Shown piece by piece: positions 54,229 to 63,930 of a stretch of 64,000 bases of DNA. The position numbers and the translations under genes are program-made. The first letter of the stretch is position 1, and each line of letters starts with the position of its first letter. The stretch is from the NCBI RefSeq assembly GCF_020911725.1, contig NZ_CP076620.1, forward strand, positions 74,501-138,500, in the 5' to 3' direction. Below the pieces are notes generated by a model. That model saw only the letters and a program-made list of their open reading frames with translations, made no database searches and was not told the DNA's origin. Source of the stretch: Clostridium cadaveris. Lineage in GTDB: Bacteria > Bacillota > Clostridia > Clostridiales > Clostridiaceae.

Positions 54229-54268
54229 GAGTGATACAGTTGACTAAAATTAATCAATTATATCACTC
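54229..54268 (-). terminator. Intrinsic terminator of the antiporter gene
   Basis: Read on the minus strand, GAGTGATA pairs with TATCACTC with further pairing of ATTGA and TCAA inside, followed by CTTTTATTTATTT. Confidence 0.75.
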
Positions 54269-54290
54269 CTTTATATTTTAACAAGTCTAT

Positions 54291-55271
54291 TTATCTATTA
54301 AGAACTAAAAATAGCATGTAGCTTGTAGTACAGACTATTGAGCCTAGGGCATATACACTATAACTTAGTTTTTTTGTAAGGTTATTAGATTTAAACTTTG
54401 TAATTACAACGCATGTTATGGCTAAGGTTGCCATAGAACCTAGCATCAAAAGATTATTTGCTTCAGCAGTCATTGTAAAGATTGAGCCATTAACAAGAAG
54501 CAAATCTGCAACAAATAATATTGTTAGATTAAATAGATTACTACCTAATATGTTTCCCATAGTAGCATTTATATTACCCTTAGAAACTAAAGAAATAGAT
54601 GAAACCACTTCAGGAAGAGATGTTGCGACTGCAAGAAGAAGTGCTCCTGCAAAAGTTACGCCTAAGTTTAATTTAGTTGCTATTATATCTGTTGCATAAG
54701 TTATAGCTATACTTGCTATGATTAAAAGTATGCTCATAATTAAAAATCTTATCATTATATCTTTAGTTGACAAATCAGTTGTCATACTATTTTCTTCATT
54801 TTGATCATCATTACTAGAAGACATAGTCTTTATAGAGATTACATAGATCACTAAGATTAATATTGACACTATATTTACACCTAGTATGTTAAAGCTTAGT
54901 CCTGAATAGGCAGCTACCAATAAAAGTATGTTAATTATGATTAATGCAAAACAAGTAGTTTTGTGACTTGATGATATAGTGCTGTTTCTAAATTTATTCA
55001 AAGAGAATAATATCAAAAGTCCTAATACAGCTAAGTTAAAAGTATTACTTCCTAAGATATTTCCCATAACCATGTCGGGTTGCCTTACTATGAGAACAGA
55101 AGACATACTAGTGAACAATTCAGGAATACTGGTTACAGCTGCAAGCATTACTCCTCCTAAAAATGCACCTGAAAGATTTGTTGTTTTATCTAAAAGGTCC
55201 ACATAATAAGATAATTTTAGTGAAAGATAAATTACAGCTAATGCAAGTAATAAGTAAAATACATAAATCAT
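54291..55271 (-). CDS. Na+/Ca2+ exchanger-family cation antiporter
   Basis: The 326-aa protein has two inverted halves of five helices each. Each half carries the alpha-repeat of this superfamily: GGVMLAAVTSIPELFTSMSS and GALLLAVATSLPEVVSSISL, both with GNILGSN(T/L)FNL after it. It exchanges a cation for Na+ or H+. The yybP-ykoY leader suggests that Mn2+ induces it, so Mn2+ (perhaps also Ca2+) export is likely. The acidic loop between halves is short. It is a single-gene unit. Confidence 0.9.
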   Translation of the reverse strand: MIYVFYLLLALAVIYLSLKLSYYVDLLDKTTNLSGAFLGGVMLAAVTSIPELFTSMSSVLIVRQPDMVMGNILGSNTFNLAVLGLLILFSLNKFRNSTISSSHKTTCFALIIINILLLVAAYSGLSFNILGVNIVSILILVIYVISIKTMSSSNDDQNEENSMTTDLSTKDIMIRFLIMSILLIIASIAITYATDIIATKLNLGVTFAGALLLAVATSLPEVVSSISLVSKGNINATMGNILGSNLFNLTILFVADLLLVNGSIFTMTAEANNLLMLGSMATLAITCVVITKFKSNNLTKKLSYSVYALGSIVCTTSYMLFLVLNR

Positions 55272-55303
55272 TTTTTAAAATCCTCCCTTTATTCATTTGT
55301 TTG

Positions 55304-55436
55304 CAAAAAAAGACTTATGCACTATCTATTAATATAGTGCATAAGTCTCGTCATTTAAGATTAAGCCAGAAATTAAATTTCATTATGTTGACTTAATCGC
55401 TTATTCTGGAATCAAGCTGACTACTCCCTTATGAAT
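55304..55436 (-). promoter_or_regulatory. yybP-ykoY (Mn2+) riboswitch with terminator
   Basis: On the minus strand the leader reads AAGGGAGTAG (55430-55421), then GTCAACA, GGCTTAA and GACGAGACTT, the conserved order of the yybP-ykoY aptamer. CATAAG and CTTATG form P1. The 3' P1 strand is also part of a perfect 15-bp terminator stem (55311-55325 with 55334-55348) followed by seven T residues. Aptamer folding therefore excludes the terminator. This family is known to sense Mn2+ and usually turns genes on. It controls the antiporter gene. Confidence 0.85.
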
Positions 55437-55748
55437 AATCCATATACAATATTCTTTAATTAATATTTTAACATACAAGATAAAATGAATCAACATTCGA
55501 CAAAAATACAAATATTAAGATAATTTGAACTTGATGGTTGGCAAAAATTAAAAATTATGTCGGAAAATTTTTTTCGTATTAATTTTATGCAATACATATA
55601 CATAATCATTTATAACATTGATAAGGGTTTTATAAAAATAGTAACAATAAATAGAATTTGGATAATCAATTTAAAATTTAGTTAAATAATAAGGTTTTAA
55701 GCAATGAATAATTATATACAATTATTAGAAAATGTAGAAAATATTTTT
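55437..55748. other. AT-rich intergenic region before the arginine deiminase operon
   Basis: The antiporter leader promoter (minus) and upstream elements for arcA (plus) must be here. I see no gene, long hairpin or clear ArgR-type operator. The composition is very AT-rich. Confidence 0.45.
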
Positions 55749-55776
55749 TTGACATATAAAAAATGGATAATACAAT
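55749..55776 (+). promoter_or_regulatory. Promoter of the arcABC operon
   Basis: TTGACA (55749-55754) and TACAAT (55771-55776) are separated by 16 bases. Transcription would start near 55783, giving a leader of about 50 nt. That supports the later start codon chosen for arcA. Confidence 0.75.
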
Positions 55777-55833
55777 GTAAGTATGAAGAAGATAATTTCT
55801 AAAAAGAAAAGGTTATCAAAGGGAGGAATAGAT

Positions 55834-57060
55834 GTGAAAGTTCTTAATGTAACTTCTGAAATTGGACGGCTAAAAACCGTATTGCTCCATAGACCTGGAG
55901 AAGAGATAGAAAATCTTACACCAGACCTTTTAAATAGGCTTTTATTTGACGATATACCGTACTTAAATGTGGCTCAAAAAGAACATGATGTATTTGCTCA
56001 AGTTTTAAGAGACGCAGGAGTTGAAGTTCTATACCTTGAACAGCTGGCAGCAGAAGCTATAAAAGAAAAGAATATAAAGTTGCAATTTATAAATCAGTTT
56101 ATAGATGAGGCTGGAGTTGAAGGAGAGGGACTTAAGAATGTATTAATGGGATATTTCTTAAACTTTGAAGAAAAAGAAATGATAGACAAAATGATGGCTG
56201 GGGTACGCCATGAAGACATTGGGAACTACAAAAGAACATCTATTAGTGAAATGGTGAAAGAAAATTATCCATTTGTATGTGATCCAATGCCTAACTTATA
56301 TTTTACAAGAGATCCATTTGCCACTATAGGTCACGGAATAACATTAAATCACATGAGAACAGAGACTAGAAATAGAGAAACTATATTTGCACAATATATA
56401 TTCAACAATCATCCTCGATTTAAGAATAAAGATATTCCTCTTTGGTTTAATAGAGATGAAAATTCATCCTTAGAGGGTGGAGATGAGTTAGTCCTTACTG
56501 ATAAACTTCTTGCAATAGGAATATCTGAAAGAAGTCAAAGCATATCTGTAGAGAAAGTATGTAAGAGAATACTTAAGGATGACAGCAATAACTTTAAGAC
56601 AGTATTATGCTTTGAGATTCCTAAGACTAGAGCTTTTATGCATTTAGATACAGTCTTCACTCAAGTGGATTATGACAAATTTACAATACATTCAGCTATA
56701 GAAGGTCCTTTGAATGTTTATGCTGTAACTTTAGATGACAGCAAATCGGAGCTTAAAGTAGAAAAGCAAACTGATACAGTGGGACATGTATTAAGCAAAT
56801 ATTTAGATCGAGATATTAAACTTATAAAGTGCGGAGGGGGAGACCCTGTTATAGCAGCTAGAGAGCAATGGAATGATGGCTCTAATACTTTGGCTATTGC
56901 ACCAGGAGAAGTTGTAGTATATGAAAGAAACTATGTAACAAATAGGATTCTAGAGGATAATGGGATAAAACTTCATACAATACCATCTTCGGAATTATCA
57001 AGGGGCAGAGGAGGTCCAAGATGTATGTCCATGCCTTTGATAAGAGAAGATTTAAAATAA
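55834..57060 (+). CDS. arcA: Arginine deiminase
   Basis: This 408-aa enzyme hydrolyses arginine to citrulline and ammonia, the first step of the arginine deiminase pathway. Motifs include [29 protein letters not shown] and the catalytic Cys in [16 protein letters not shown] at the C-terminus. GTG 55834 is chosen because GGGAGG is seven bases before it. The upstream ATG at 55783 coincides with the predicted transcription start. It heads arcA-arcB-arcC. Confidence 0.96.
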   Translation: MKVLNVTSEIGRLKTVLLHRPGEEIENLTPDLLNRLLFDDIPYLNVAQKEHDVFAQVLRDAGVEVLYLEQLAAEAIKEKNIKLQFINQFIDEAGVEGEGLKNVLMGYFLNFEEKEMIDKMMAGVRHEDIGNYKRTSISEMVKENYPFVCDPMPNLYFTRDPFATIGHGITLNHMRTETRNRETIFAQYIFNNHPRFKNKDIPLWFNRDENSSLEGGDELVLTDKLLAIGISERSQSISVEKVCKRILKDDSNNFKTVLCFEIPKTRAFMHLDTVFTQVDYDKFTIHSAIEGPLNVYAVTLDDSKSELKVEKQTDTVGHVLSKYLDRDIKLIKCGGGDPVIAAREQWNDGSNTLAIAPGEVVVYERNYVTNRILEDNGIKLHTIPSSELSRGRGGPRCMSMPLIREDLK

Positions 57061-57093
57061 GCATATAAAATATATTTATAAGGGGTGTTGAAA

Positions 57094-58086
57094 ATGGCAA
57101 TAAATTTAAAAGGAAGAAGCTTTCTAACATTAAAGGACTTTAAACCAGAGGAGATAAGATACTTATTAGACTTATCTAAGGATTTAAAATCAAAGAAAAG
57201 ATGTGGATTAATAGGAGACACACTAAGAGGAAAGAATATAGTGTTATTATTTGAAAAGACATCTACAAGAACCCGCTGTGCATTTGAAGTTGCTGCTTTA
57301 GATGAAGGTGCTCATGTAACATTTTTAACAAATTCTCAAATGGGTAAAAAAGAATCTATAGAAGATACTGCAAAAGTATTAGGAAGATTTTATGATGGAA
57401 TAGAGTTTAGAGGATTTAGCCAAAAAACTGTTGAGGAATTAGCAGAGTTTTCAGGAGTACCTGTTTGGAATGGACTTACAGATGTTGACCATCCAACTCA
57501 AGTTCTAGCAGATTTATTGACCATAGAGGAACATATTCATAAACCATTAAATGAAATCAAGATGGTTTTTGTTGGAGACATAAGAAATAATATGAGCTAT
57601 GCTCTTATGTATGGAGCAGTTAAGATGGGAATGCATTTTGTGGCTCTTGGACCTAAGGAATTAGACCCAGATGAAGATATATTAAATGAAGTAAAAGAGA
57701 TTTGTAAAGCAACAGGAGCTACTGTGGAGGTAACTGATAATATAGAAGAAGGAGTTAAGGGCGCAGATGTAATCTACACAGACATATGGGCTTCTATGGG
57801 AGAAGAGGATAAGCTAGCTGAGAGAGTTAAGCTTCTCACACCTTATAAGATAACTATGAACATGATGAATGCTACTGGAAATCCTAATACAAAATTCATG
57901 CACTGTCTGCCATCTTTCCATGATATGAATACAGAGAATGCAGTGAACTCAAAGGAAAAGATGGGATTAGATATTAAAGAAGTTGAAGATGAGGTATTTA
58001 GAAGTAGAAATTCTGTTGTTTTTGATGAGGCAGAAAACAGAATGCATACTATAAAAGCAGTTATGGTAGCTACTATAGGAAGATAA
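57094..58086 (+). CDS. arcB: Ornithine carbamoyltransferase (catabolic)
   Basis: The 330-aa enzyme converts citrulline and phosphate to ornithine and carbamoyl phosphate in this pathway. It has the carbamoyl-phosphate motif [22 protein letters not shown] and the ornithine-binding [11 protein letters not shown] 57094 follows AAGGGGTG. It lies 33 bp after arcA and 28 bp before arcC. The biosynthetic form ArgF is similar in sequence. The operon context decides for the catabolic role. Confidence 0.94.
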   Translation: MAINLKGRSFLTLKDFKPEEIRYLLDLSKDLKSKKRCGLIGDTLRGKNIVLLFEKTSTRTRCAFEVAALDEGAHVTFLTNSQMGKKESIEDTAKVLGRFYDGIEFRGFSQKTVEELAEFSGVPVWNGLTDVDHPTQVLADLLTIEEHIHKPLNEIKMVFVGDIRNNMSYALMYGAVKMGMHFVALGPKELDPDEDILNEVKEICKATGATVEVTDNIEEGVKGADVIYTDIWASMGEEDKLAERVKLLTPYKITMNMMNATGNPNTKFMHCLPSFHDMNTENAVNSKEKMGLDIKEVEDEVFRSRNSVVFDEAENRMHTIKAVMVATIGR

Positions 58087-58114
58087 GGTATTTTAAAAGC
58101 TTAGGGGGTATATT

Positions 58115-59059
58115 ATGAGAATAGTGCTAGCTTTGGGAGGCAATGCTCTTCAATCAGATACAAAAGATAAGAGCTCTGAATCACAGCTAAAAACTTGTAA
58201 GGAAACGGCAAAATCTGTTGTGGATTTAATTGAAGAAGGTCATGAGGTTTCCATAGTTCATGGTAACGGCCCACAAGTAGGACAGATTGTGGCAACAGTA
58301 GAAACTGCATATAAGGCAAATAAGGAAAATACTTTATTTCCATTTGATGTTTGTGGAGCTTTTTCCCAAGGATATATAGGATATCACCTTCAAAATGCTA
58401 TAAGTGAAGAATTGGAAAAAAGACATATAGATAGGTCTGTAGATACTGTAATAACTCAAGTAATAGTAGATAAAAATGATCCTGGATTCAATAATCCAAC
58501 TAAACCAATAGGATCTTTTTACTCTGCAGAAGAGGCAAAATCACTTACAGAGGAAAAAGGATATGTGATGAAAGAAGATGCAGGCAGAGGATATAGAAGA
58601 GTAGTTCCATCACCAAGACCTATAGATATAGTTGAAAAGAACGTAATAAAAGCTATGATAAAAGAAAACTTTATAATTATAGCCTGTGGTGGTGGTGGAA
58701 TACCTGTTGTAAGAGATGGAAATGAAGTTAAAGGTGTAGCAGCCGTTATAGATAAAGATTTTGCTGCTGAAAAGCTAGCAGAGATATTAGATGCAGATAT
58801 GCTTTTAATTCTTACCACAGTAAATAATGTGTGTATAAACTTTAATAAGCCGAATCAAAGACAACTTTCAGTTGTAAGAGTTGAAGAAGCTGATAAATAT
58901 ATAAAAGAAGGACAATTTGCACCTGGAAGTATGTTGCCTAAAGTTGAAGCTTGCAAGAAATTTGTACAGTTTAAAGAAGGAAAGACAGCTATAATAGCGT
59001 CTCTAAATAGTGCTAAATTAGCTATACAAGGTGAAAGTGGCACAAGATTTGTAAGATAA
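58115..59059 (+). CDS. arcC: Carbamate kinase
   Basis: This 314-aa amino-acid-kinase-family enzyme transfers phosphate from carbamoyl phosphate to ADP, giving ATP, CO2 and ammonia. Motifs: LALGGNALQ at the start, VHGNGPQVGQI, VVPSPRP, ACGGGGIPV and KVEACKKFV. It is the last gene of arcABC and is followed by a strong terminator. No arginine/ornithine antiporter gene (arcD) is present in the operon, so it must be encoded elsewhere. Confidence 0.96.
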   Translation: MRIVLALGGNALQSDTKDKSSESQLKTCKETAKSVVDLIEEGHEVSIVHGNGPQVGQIVATVETAYKANKENTLFPFDVCGAFSQGYIGYHLQNAISEELEKRHIDRSVDTVITQVIVDKNDPGFNNPTKPIGSFYSAEEAKSLTEEKGYVMKEDAGRGYRRVVPSPRPIDIVEKNVIKAMIKENFIIIACGGGGIPVVRDGNEVKGVAAVIDKDFAAEKLAEILDADMLLILTTVNNVCINFNKPNQRQLSVVRVEEADKYIKEGQFAPGSMLPKVEACKKFVQFKEGKTAIIASLNSAKLAIQGESGTRFVR

Positions 59060-59087
59060 ATTTCATAGGGGAAATATAATAACTAAT

Positions 59088-59125
59088 AAGATGTCTCACC
59101 GAACTAGTGTGAGACATCTTTTATA
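59088..59125 (+). terminator. Intrinsic terminator of arcABC
   Basis: AAGATGTCTCAC pairs perfectly with GTGAGACATCTT around nine bases, then TTTAT. Confidence 0.88.
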
Positions 59126-59263
59126 TTATAAGAACAAATAAATTTTATAGAATATCTGATAAGATTTATTTTAATGATACTATTAATACATATAGATTAT
59201 GGTAAATATTATGATAGAATAAAAATTGTAGTATTTTAATTTTCATGAGAGGTGGAATCGATT

Positions 59264-59932
59264 ATGACAAATATATTTATCATAGAAGATGATAAGAAAA
59301 TTAATAAGGAGATAACTAGCCTTTTAAATAGATATGGTTATAACTGTAGTTCTTCAGATAACTATGAAAATATAGTTGAGGATGCCATAGCCAGCAATCC
59401 TAATTTAATTTTACTAGATATAAACCTTCCTTTTTATGATGGTTACTACATATGTAGAAAGATAAGAAAGATGTCAGATGTTCCTATAATTATAGTTACA
59501 AGCAGAGATAGTGAGATGGATGAGGTTATGAGTATAAATTTAGGAGCAGATGACTTTATAACAAAACCATATAATACTCAAATATTGCTTGCACGAATAT
59601 CAGCTATATTAAGAAGGTCATCGTCAGTAAGCACATCAAATTTAATTGAATATAAAAGTGTTACATTAAACCTTTCTAAGAGTACAGTTGAATATGAGGA
59701 TAAGGAAGAGGAACTTTCTAAAAATGAAATGAAAATTTTATATTGCCTAATGGAAAACAAGGGCAAAATAGTAGCAAGAGATGAACTTATGGATGCTTTG
59801 TGGCAATCAAATGAATTCATAGATGACAATACTCTTACTGTAAATATAAACAGATTAAGAAGAAAGCTTGATTCTATAGGAGTGAAGGAATTTCTTCACA
59901 CCAAGAGGGGACAGGGGTATGTTGTAGATTAA
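59264..59932 (+). CDS. Response regulator, BceR-like (OmpR family)
   Basis: The 222-aa protein has a receiver domain (about 1-115; IIEDD, phospho-Asp in LILLDINLPFYDG, FITKPYN) and a winged-helix DNA-binding domain (about 128-222; ELSKNEMKILYCLMEN, KRGQGYVVD). It is followed by a BceS-type kinase and a BceAB-type transporter, whose promoter it should control. ATG 59264 follows GAGGTGG. The in-frame GTG at 59252 overlaps that site. Confidence 0.9.
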   Translation: MTNIFIIEDDKKINKEITSLLNRYGYNCSSSDNYENIVEDAIASNPNLILLDINLPFYDGYYICRKIRKMSDVPIIIVTSRDSEMDEVMSINLGADDFITKPYNTQILLARISAILRRSSSVSTSNLIEYKSVTLNLSKSTVEYEDKEEELSKNEMKILYCLMENKGKIVARDELMDALWQSNEFIDDNTLTVNINRLRRKLDSIGVKEFLHTKRGQGYVVD

Positions 59933-59944
59933 AGGGGATTAGTC

Positions 59945-60958
59945 ATGAGGCTTAGAGATTTTTTAAAAGAAAAAATAATATATATGACTGTAATGTCTAT
60001 ATGTATCATTATAATATGGACTATTTTAAGTGTTATAGATACAGATTTATATATAGCAGGATTTATTACGGTACTTATTTTGTTGCCAACAGTTATATCA
60101 ATGATAATAGAATTTTATAAAAAAGCTAGGTATTATAATGAGATAAAGGAAACTTTAGAGAAACTGGATCGAAAATTTTTACTTTCCTCAATCATAGAAA
60201 AAACAGATTTTATAGAAGGACAAATACTTTATGATGTAATCAAAGATGTCAATAAATCTATGAATGATGAGATTGCTAAATATAAAAGGTTCAATAGGGA
60301 ATACAGAGAATACATAGAGATGTGGGTTCACGAGATAAAGACTCCTATGGCCTCTAGTAATCTAATATTTGAAAATAATAAAAATGATATAACAAAGAGT
60401 TTAGCAGAAGAAATGAACAAGATAGATGGATATGTTGAGCAGGCTTTATACTATGCAAAGAGTAATAGCGTAGAAAAGGATTATATAATATTAGGAACTT
60501 CTTTGAAAGAAATAGTAAATAGTGTAATAAGAAAAAATTCTAAAGTACTTATCAATAAGAGAATAAAGATAGAAGTCTTTGAAGATGATTTTGTGGTTTA
60601 TGTAGATAAAAAGTGGATGGAATTCATAATAAATCAAATAATAAACAACTCAATAAAGTATATGGATAAAGGAAGAAAAGTATTAAAAATTACAGCTAAG
60701 AATAGTGAAAATAGAGTTGCTCTTACTATAGAAGATAATGGAATTGGAATGAATGAAAAAGATGTGTCTAAAGCTTTTGAAAAAGGTTTTACAGGAGAAA
60801 ATGGACGAAGCTTTTCTAAATCTACAGGAATAGGACTATATTTATGCAAGAAATTGTGTGATAAGCTAGCATTAGGTATAAGCATATTTTCTTTAGAAGG
60901 AAAAGGTACTAAAGTTCAGATAGTATTTCCTAAAAGTGAAATGATGATTTTAAAATAA
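59945..60958 (+). CDS. Intramembrane-sensing histidine kinase, BceS-like
   Basis: This 337-aa kinase has two closely spaced membrane helices (about 12-32 and 36-56) with almost no extracellular part, the hallmark of BceS-type kinases. The phospho-accepting His is in MWVHEIKTPMASS and the ATPase motifs are IINNSIKYMDKG, EDNGIGM and GIGLYLCKKLC. Such kinases sense antimicrobial peptides through the partner transporter, not directly. It starts 12 bp after the regulator gene and ends before a terminator. Confidence 0.92.
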   Translation: MRLRDFLKEKIIYMTVMSICIIIIWTILSVIDTDLYIAGFITVLILLPTVISMIIEFYKKARYYNEIKETLEKLDRKFLLSSIIEKTDFIEGQILYDVIKDVNKSMNDEIAKYKRFNREYREYIEMWVHEIKTPMASSNLIFENNKNDITKSLAEEMNKIDGYVEQALYYAKSNSVEKDYIILGTSLKEIVNSVIRKNSKVLINKRIKIEVFEDDFVVYVDKKWMEFIINQIINNSIKYMDKGRKVLKITAKNSENRVALTIEDNGIGMNEKDVSKAFEKGFTGENGRSFSKSTGIGLYLCKKLCDKLALGISIFSLEGKGTKVQIVFPKSEMMILK

Positions 60959-60972
60959 TAATATAGACCGTA

Positions 60973-61015
60973 AGCAGTCAAGAGAATATGATTTTCAAGA
61001 CTGCTTTTTCTTTTA
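60973..61015 (+). terminator. Intrinsic terminator
   Basis: AGCAGTC pairs with GACTGCT around 19 bases, followed by TTTTCTTTT. It separates the two-component genes from the transporter genes. Confidence 0.75.
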
Positions 61016-61035
61016 TGTGACGCAGGTGAAAGATA

Positions 61036-61066
61036 AACTTACAAAAATGAAAGATAAGTGTAAGTT
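61036..61066 (+). promoter_or_regulatory. Candidate BceR-type operator
   Basis: AACTTACA (61036-61043) and TGTAAGTT (61059-61066) form an inverted repeat. Within it TTACA-N4-TGAAA resembles the known BceR box TNACA-N4-TGTAA. It lies about 100 bp before the transporter ATPase gene, where the adjacent regulator would bind. Confidence 0.6.
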
Positions 61067-61160
61067 AAGGCTATGGAAGACATCATTTGAAAGGGATAAA
61101 CTAATATTGTAACAGAGAGAAAAAATAAAATTTATTATAGATTGGGAGGATTAAATAAAT

Positions 61161-61928
61161 ATGAGTATAGTTTTAAAGGTAGATGATATTCAAAAATATT
61201 ATGGTAAGAAGGGAAATATAACAAAAGCTATAGATAGTATAAGTTTTGAAGTTGAAAATGGTGAGTTTGTAGGGGTAATGGGACCATCAGGTAGTGGAAA
61301 GACAACTCTTTTAAATTGTATATCAACAATAGACACTGTATCTAGTGGATTTATTCATGTAGATGGAAAAGATATAACAAAATTTAAGGCTAAGGAGTTA
61401 GCAAAATTCAGAAGAGAAGAACTTGGATTTATATTTCAGGACTTTAACCTTCTAGATACTCTTACAGCATATGAAAATATAGCTTTAGCTCTCACAGTCA
61501 TGAAGGTAAATCATAAAGAAATTCATAATAGGGTGAATAAAGTAGCCAACAGTCTTGGGATACAAGATATTCTTCCAAAGTATCCTTATGAGATGTCTGG
61601 AGGTGAGAAACAGAGAGTTGCTAGTGCTAGAGCTATCATAACAAAACCATCAATGATACTTGCTGATGAACCAACTGGATCATTAGACTCAAAGTCATCT
61701 AGGATGCTTCTTGAGAGCTTAGAGAACCTTAATAATAATCTTAAAGCTACAATAATGATGGTAACTCATGATGCATTCACAGCAAGTTATGCCAAGAGAA
61801 TTCTGTTTATAAAAGATGGAAAGATTTTCAATGAACTTATAAGGGGAAATGACTCAAGAAAGGAATTTTTTAATAGAATTATAGAAGTTGTTACCCTTCT
61901 TGGAGGTGACAATAATAATGTACTCTAA
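61161..61928 (+). CDS. ABC transporter ATPase, BceA-like
   Basis: The 255-aa ATPase has Walker A GPSGSGKTT, signature MSGGEKQRVASARAI, Walker B MILADEPTGSLD and MVTHD. These mark the MacB/LolD/BceA group that works with FtsX-like permeases. It should drive the BceB-like permease encoded next, with which it overlaps by 11 bases. The complex removes bacitracin- or lantibiotic-type peptides from their membrane targets and signals to the kinase. Confidence 0.93.
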   Translation: MSIVLKVDDIQKYYGKKGNITKAIDSISFEVENGEFVGVMGPSGSGKTTLLNCISTIDTVSSGFIHVDGKDITKFKAKELAKFRREELGFIFQDFNLLDTLTAYENIALALTVMKVNHKEIHNRVNKVANSLGIQDILPKYPYEMSGGEKQRVASARAIITKPSMILADEPTGSLDSKSSRMLLESLENLNNNLKATIMMVTHDAFTASYAKRILFIKDGKIFNELIRGNDSRKEFFNRIIEVVTLLGGDNNNVL

Positions 61929-63930
61929 ATTAGCAGTAAAAAACGTAAAAAAAAGTTTCAGCGATTATGCAATATACTTTATAACACTAACTTTTGCAGT
62001 TTGTATATTTTATGTATTTAACTCGATATCATCTCAGCAGGTAATGATGAATTTGAGTCAGTCTCAAGCACAATATGTGAATATTCTATCTAACGTATTA
62101 TCAACATTATCAGTATTTATTTCAATTATACTAGGATTTCTTATAATATATGCAAATAACTATATAATAAAACGTAGAAAAAAAGAGCTTGGAATTTATA
62201 TGTCTTTAGGAATGGACAAGAATAAGATTTCCTATATGCTTTTTCTTGAGACTTTAATTATAGGGATTATATCATTAGGTATTGGATTAGTCATAGGAAT
62301 ATTTCTATCTCAAGGGGTATCAGTTTTTACAGCAAAAATGTTTGCAGCAAACCTAAATGAATTTTCTTTTGTTTTTTCAAAAGAGGCGGCCATAAAAACT
62401 ATGCTATATTTTGGGGTTATGTTTATTTTTGTAATATTATTTAATTCATTCATAATATCAAAGTATAAGATTATAGATCTTATTTCAGCTGACAAGAAAA
62501 ATGAAGATTTAAAGACTAAGAGTACAGCCGTATCTGTGATTATATTTATAATTTCTGTTGTATGTTTAGGATTTGCATATGCACTTATCATAGATAATAA
62601 GCTTTATGAATTGAACAGAGAGTTTGCGACATCAATAGTACTTGGAATAGTAGGAACACTATTTTTCTTTATGTCACTTTCAGGATTTTTATTGAAGCTT
62701 GTTCAAAGCAACAAAAAGCTATATTTAAGAAATTTGAATATGTTTGTATTAAGACAGATAAATAGTAAAATAAATACAAATTATATATCAATGTCTTTGA
62801 TATGTCTTATGCTATTTGTGTCTATAGGAATGCTATCTACAGGCTTTAGTATGAGTTCATCTATGAATAGCCAGATACATCAAGGAACACGATATGATGG
62901 AAGCTTTTATGTTGAAGGTTATGATGGAGACATAAGTACTTATTTAAAAGATGATTTGAAGTTTGATTTTAATAAATATTTAAATGAATATATTGATTTT
63001 AAAGTTTATGCAGCTGATACTAAGTTAAAGGACTTCTTAAAGGATGTAGAACTTAAGGATGACCTAGTAGAGGTTATAAGGGATAGACATATAAATGTTG
63101 TTAAGGAATCGGATTTTAACAAATTAATGAAAATGATAGGAGAAGAACCTTATGAGTTAGGAGAAGATCAATACTTAGCATTGGCAGGAGATTCTATAGC
63201 TAAAAAGTATGTAGATACATCTATAAAGAATGGAGCAACAATAACTATAGGTAACAACACTCTAAAATCAGTTAGAAATGAATCTATAGACAAATCTCTT
63301 ACAACTTCACCTAATGGAGCGGAGATATGTACTTTGGTAGTAAATGATAATCTAATTAAAGGCTTGCATCCAATAGTTTCTAACATGACCTTTAGTTTAA
63401 GAGATGAGTACAAAGATAATGAAAGTGAATTTGTAGATAGCATAAATAACATTGTTAAAGAATATGATAAGGAACAGCTACAAGATAAAAATATTATTAA
63501 GATTTATGTAGCCACAAAACAATTAGTAAAGTATGCATATATGGGATTAAGTACGTTAGTAATTTATGTAGGACTTTATGTTGGGATAGTATTTATAATA
63601 ACTTGTGTGGCAGTTTTAGCATTACAGCAGCTTTCAGAAGCGGCGGATAATATGAAGAGATATAAAATTCTTAAGAATATAGGTGTAGATGAAAAGATGA
63701 TAAATAAATCTATATTTACACAAACGCTTATATATTTCCTCATGCCGCTTACGTTAGCATTAGTTCACAGTGTAGTTGGGATTTATGTATCAAACAGTGT
63801 TGTAAAGATATTTGGAAGCTCAGATATAGTAAGGCAATCTATAATAGTTACAGCGCTAGTTCTTTTAGTATACGGAATATATTTCTTTGCAACTTATAAT
63901 GGAGCAAAGAATATGGCAAAGAAAGCATAG
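61918..63930 (+). CDS. FtsX-like permease, BceB-like
   Basis: This 670-aa protein has about ten membrane helices. One is N-terminal, followed by a FtsX domain (about 55-180), a large extracellular domain of about 200 residues between later helices (about 320-530), and a final FtsX triplet. This is the BceB layout, in which the big outer domain recognises the peptide complex. ATG 61918 follows GGAGGTGA inside the ATPase gene. With the regulator, kinase and ATPase genes it completes a Bce module. Confidence 0.93.
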   Translation: MYSKLAVKNVKKSFSDYAIYFITLTFAVCIFYVFNSISSQQVMMNLSQSQAQYVNILSNVLSTLSVFISIILGFLIIYANNYIIKRRKKELGIYMSLGMDKNKISYMLFLETLIIGIISLGIGLVIGIFLSQGVSVFTAKMFAANLNEFSFVFSKEAAIKTMLYFGVMFIFVILFNSFIISKYKIIDLISADKKNEDLKTKSTAVSVIIFIISVVCLGFAYALIIDNKLYELNREFATSIVLGIVGTLFFFMSLSGFLLKLVQSNKKLYLRNLNMFVLRQINSKINTNYISMSLICLMLFVSIGMLSTGFSMSSSMNSQIHQGTRYDGSFYVEGYDGDISTYLKDDLKFDFNKYLNEYIDFKVYAADTKLKDFLKDVELKDDLVEVIRDRHINVVKESDFNKLMKMIGEEPYELGEDQYLALAGDSIAKKYVDTSIKNGATITIGNNTLKSVRNESIDKSLTTSPNGAEICTLVVNDNLIKGLHPIVSNMTFSLRDEYKDNESEFVDSINNIVKEYDKEQLQDKNIIKIYVATKQLVKYAYMGLSTLVIYVGLYVGIVFIITCVAVLALQQLSEAADNMKRYKILKNIGVDEKMINKSIFTQTLIYFLMPLTLALVHSVVGIYVSNSVVKIFGSSDIVRQSIIVTALVLLVYGIYFFATYNGAKNMAKKA

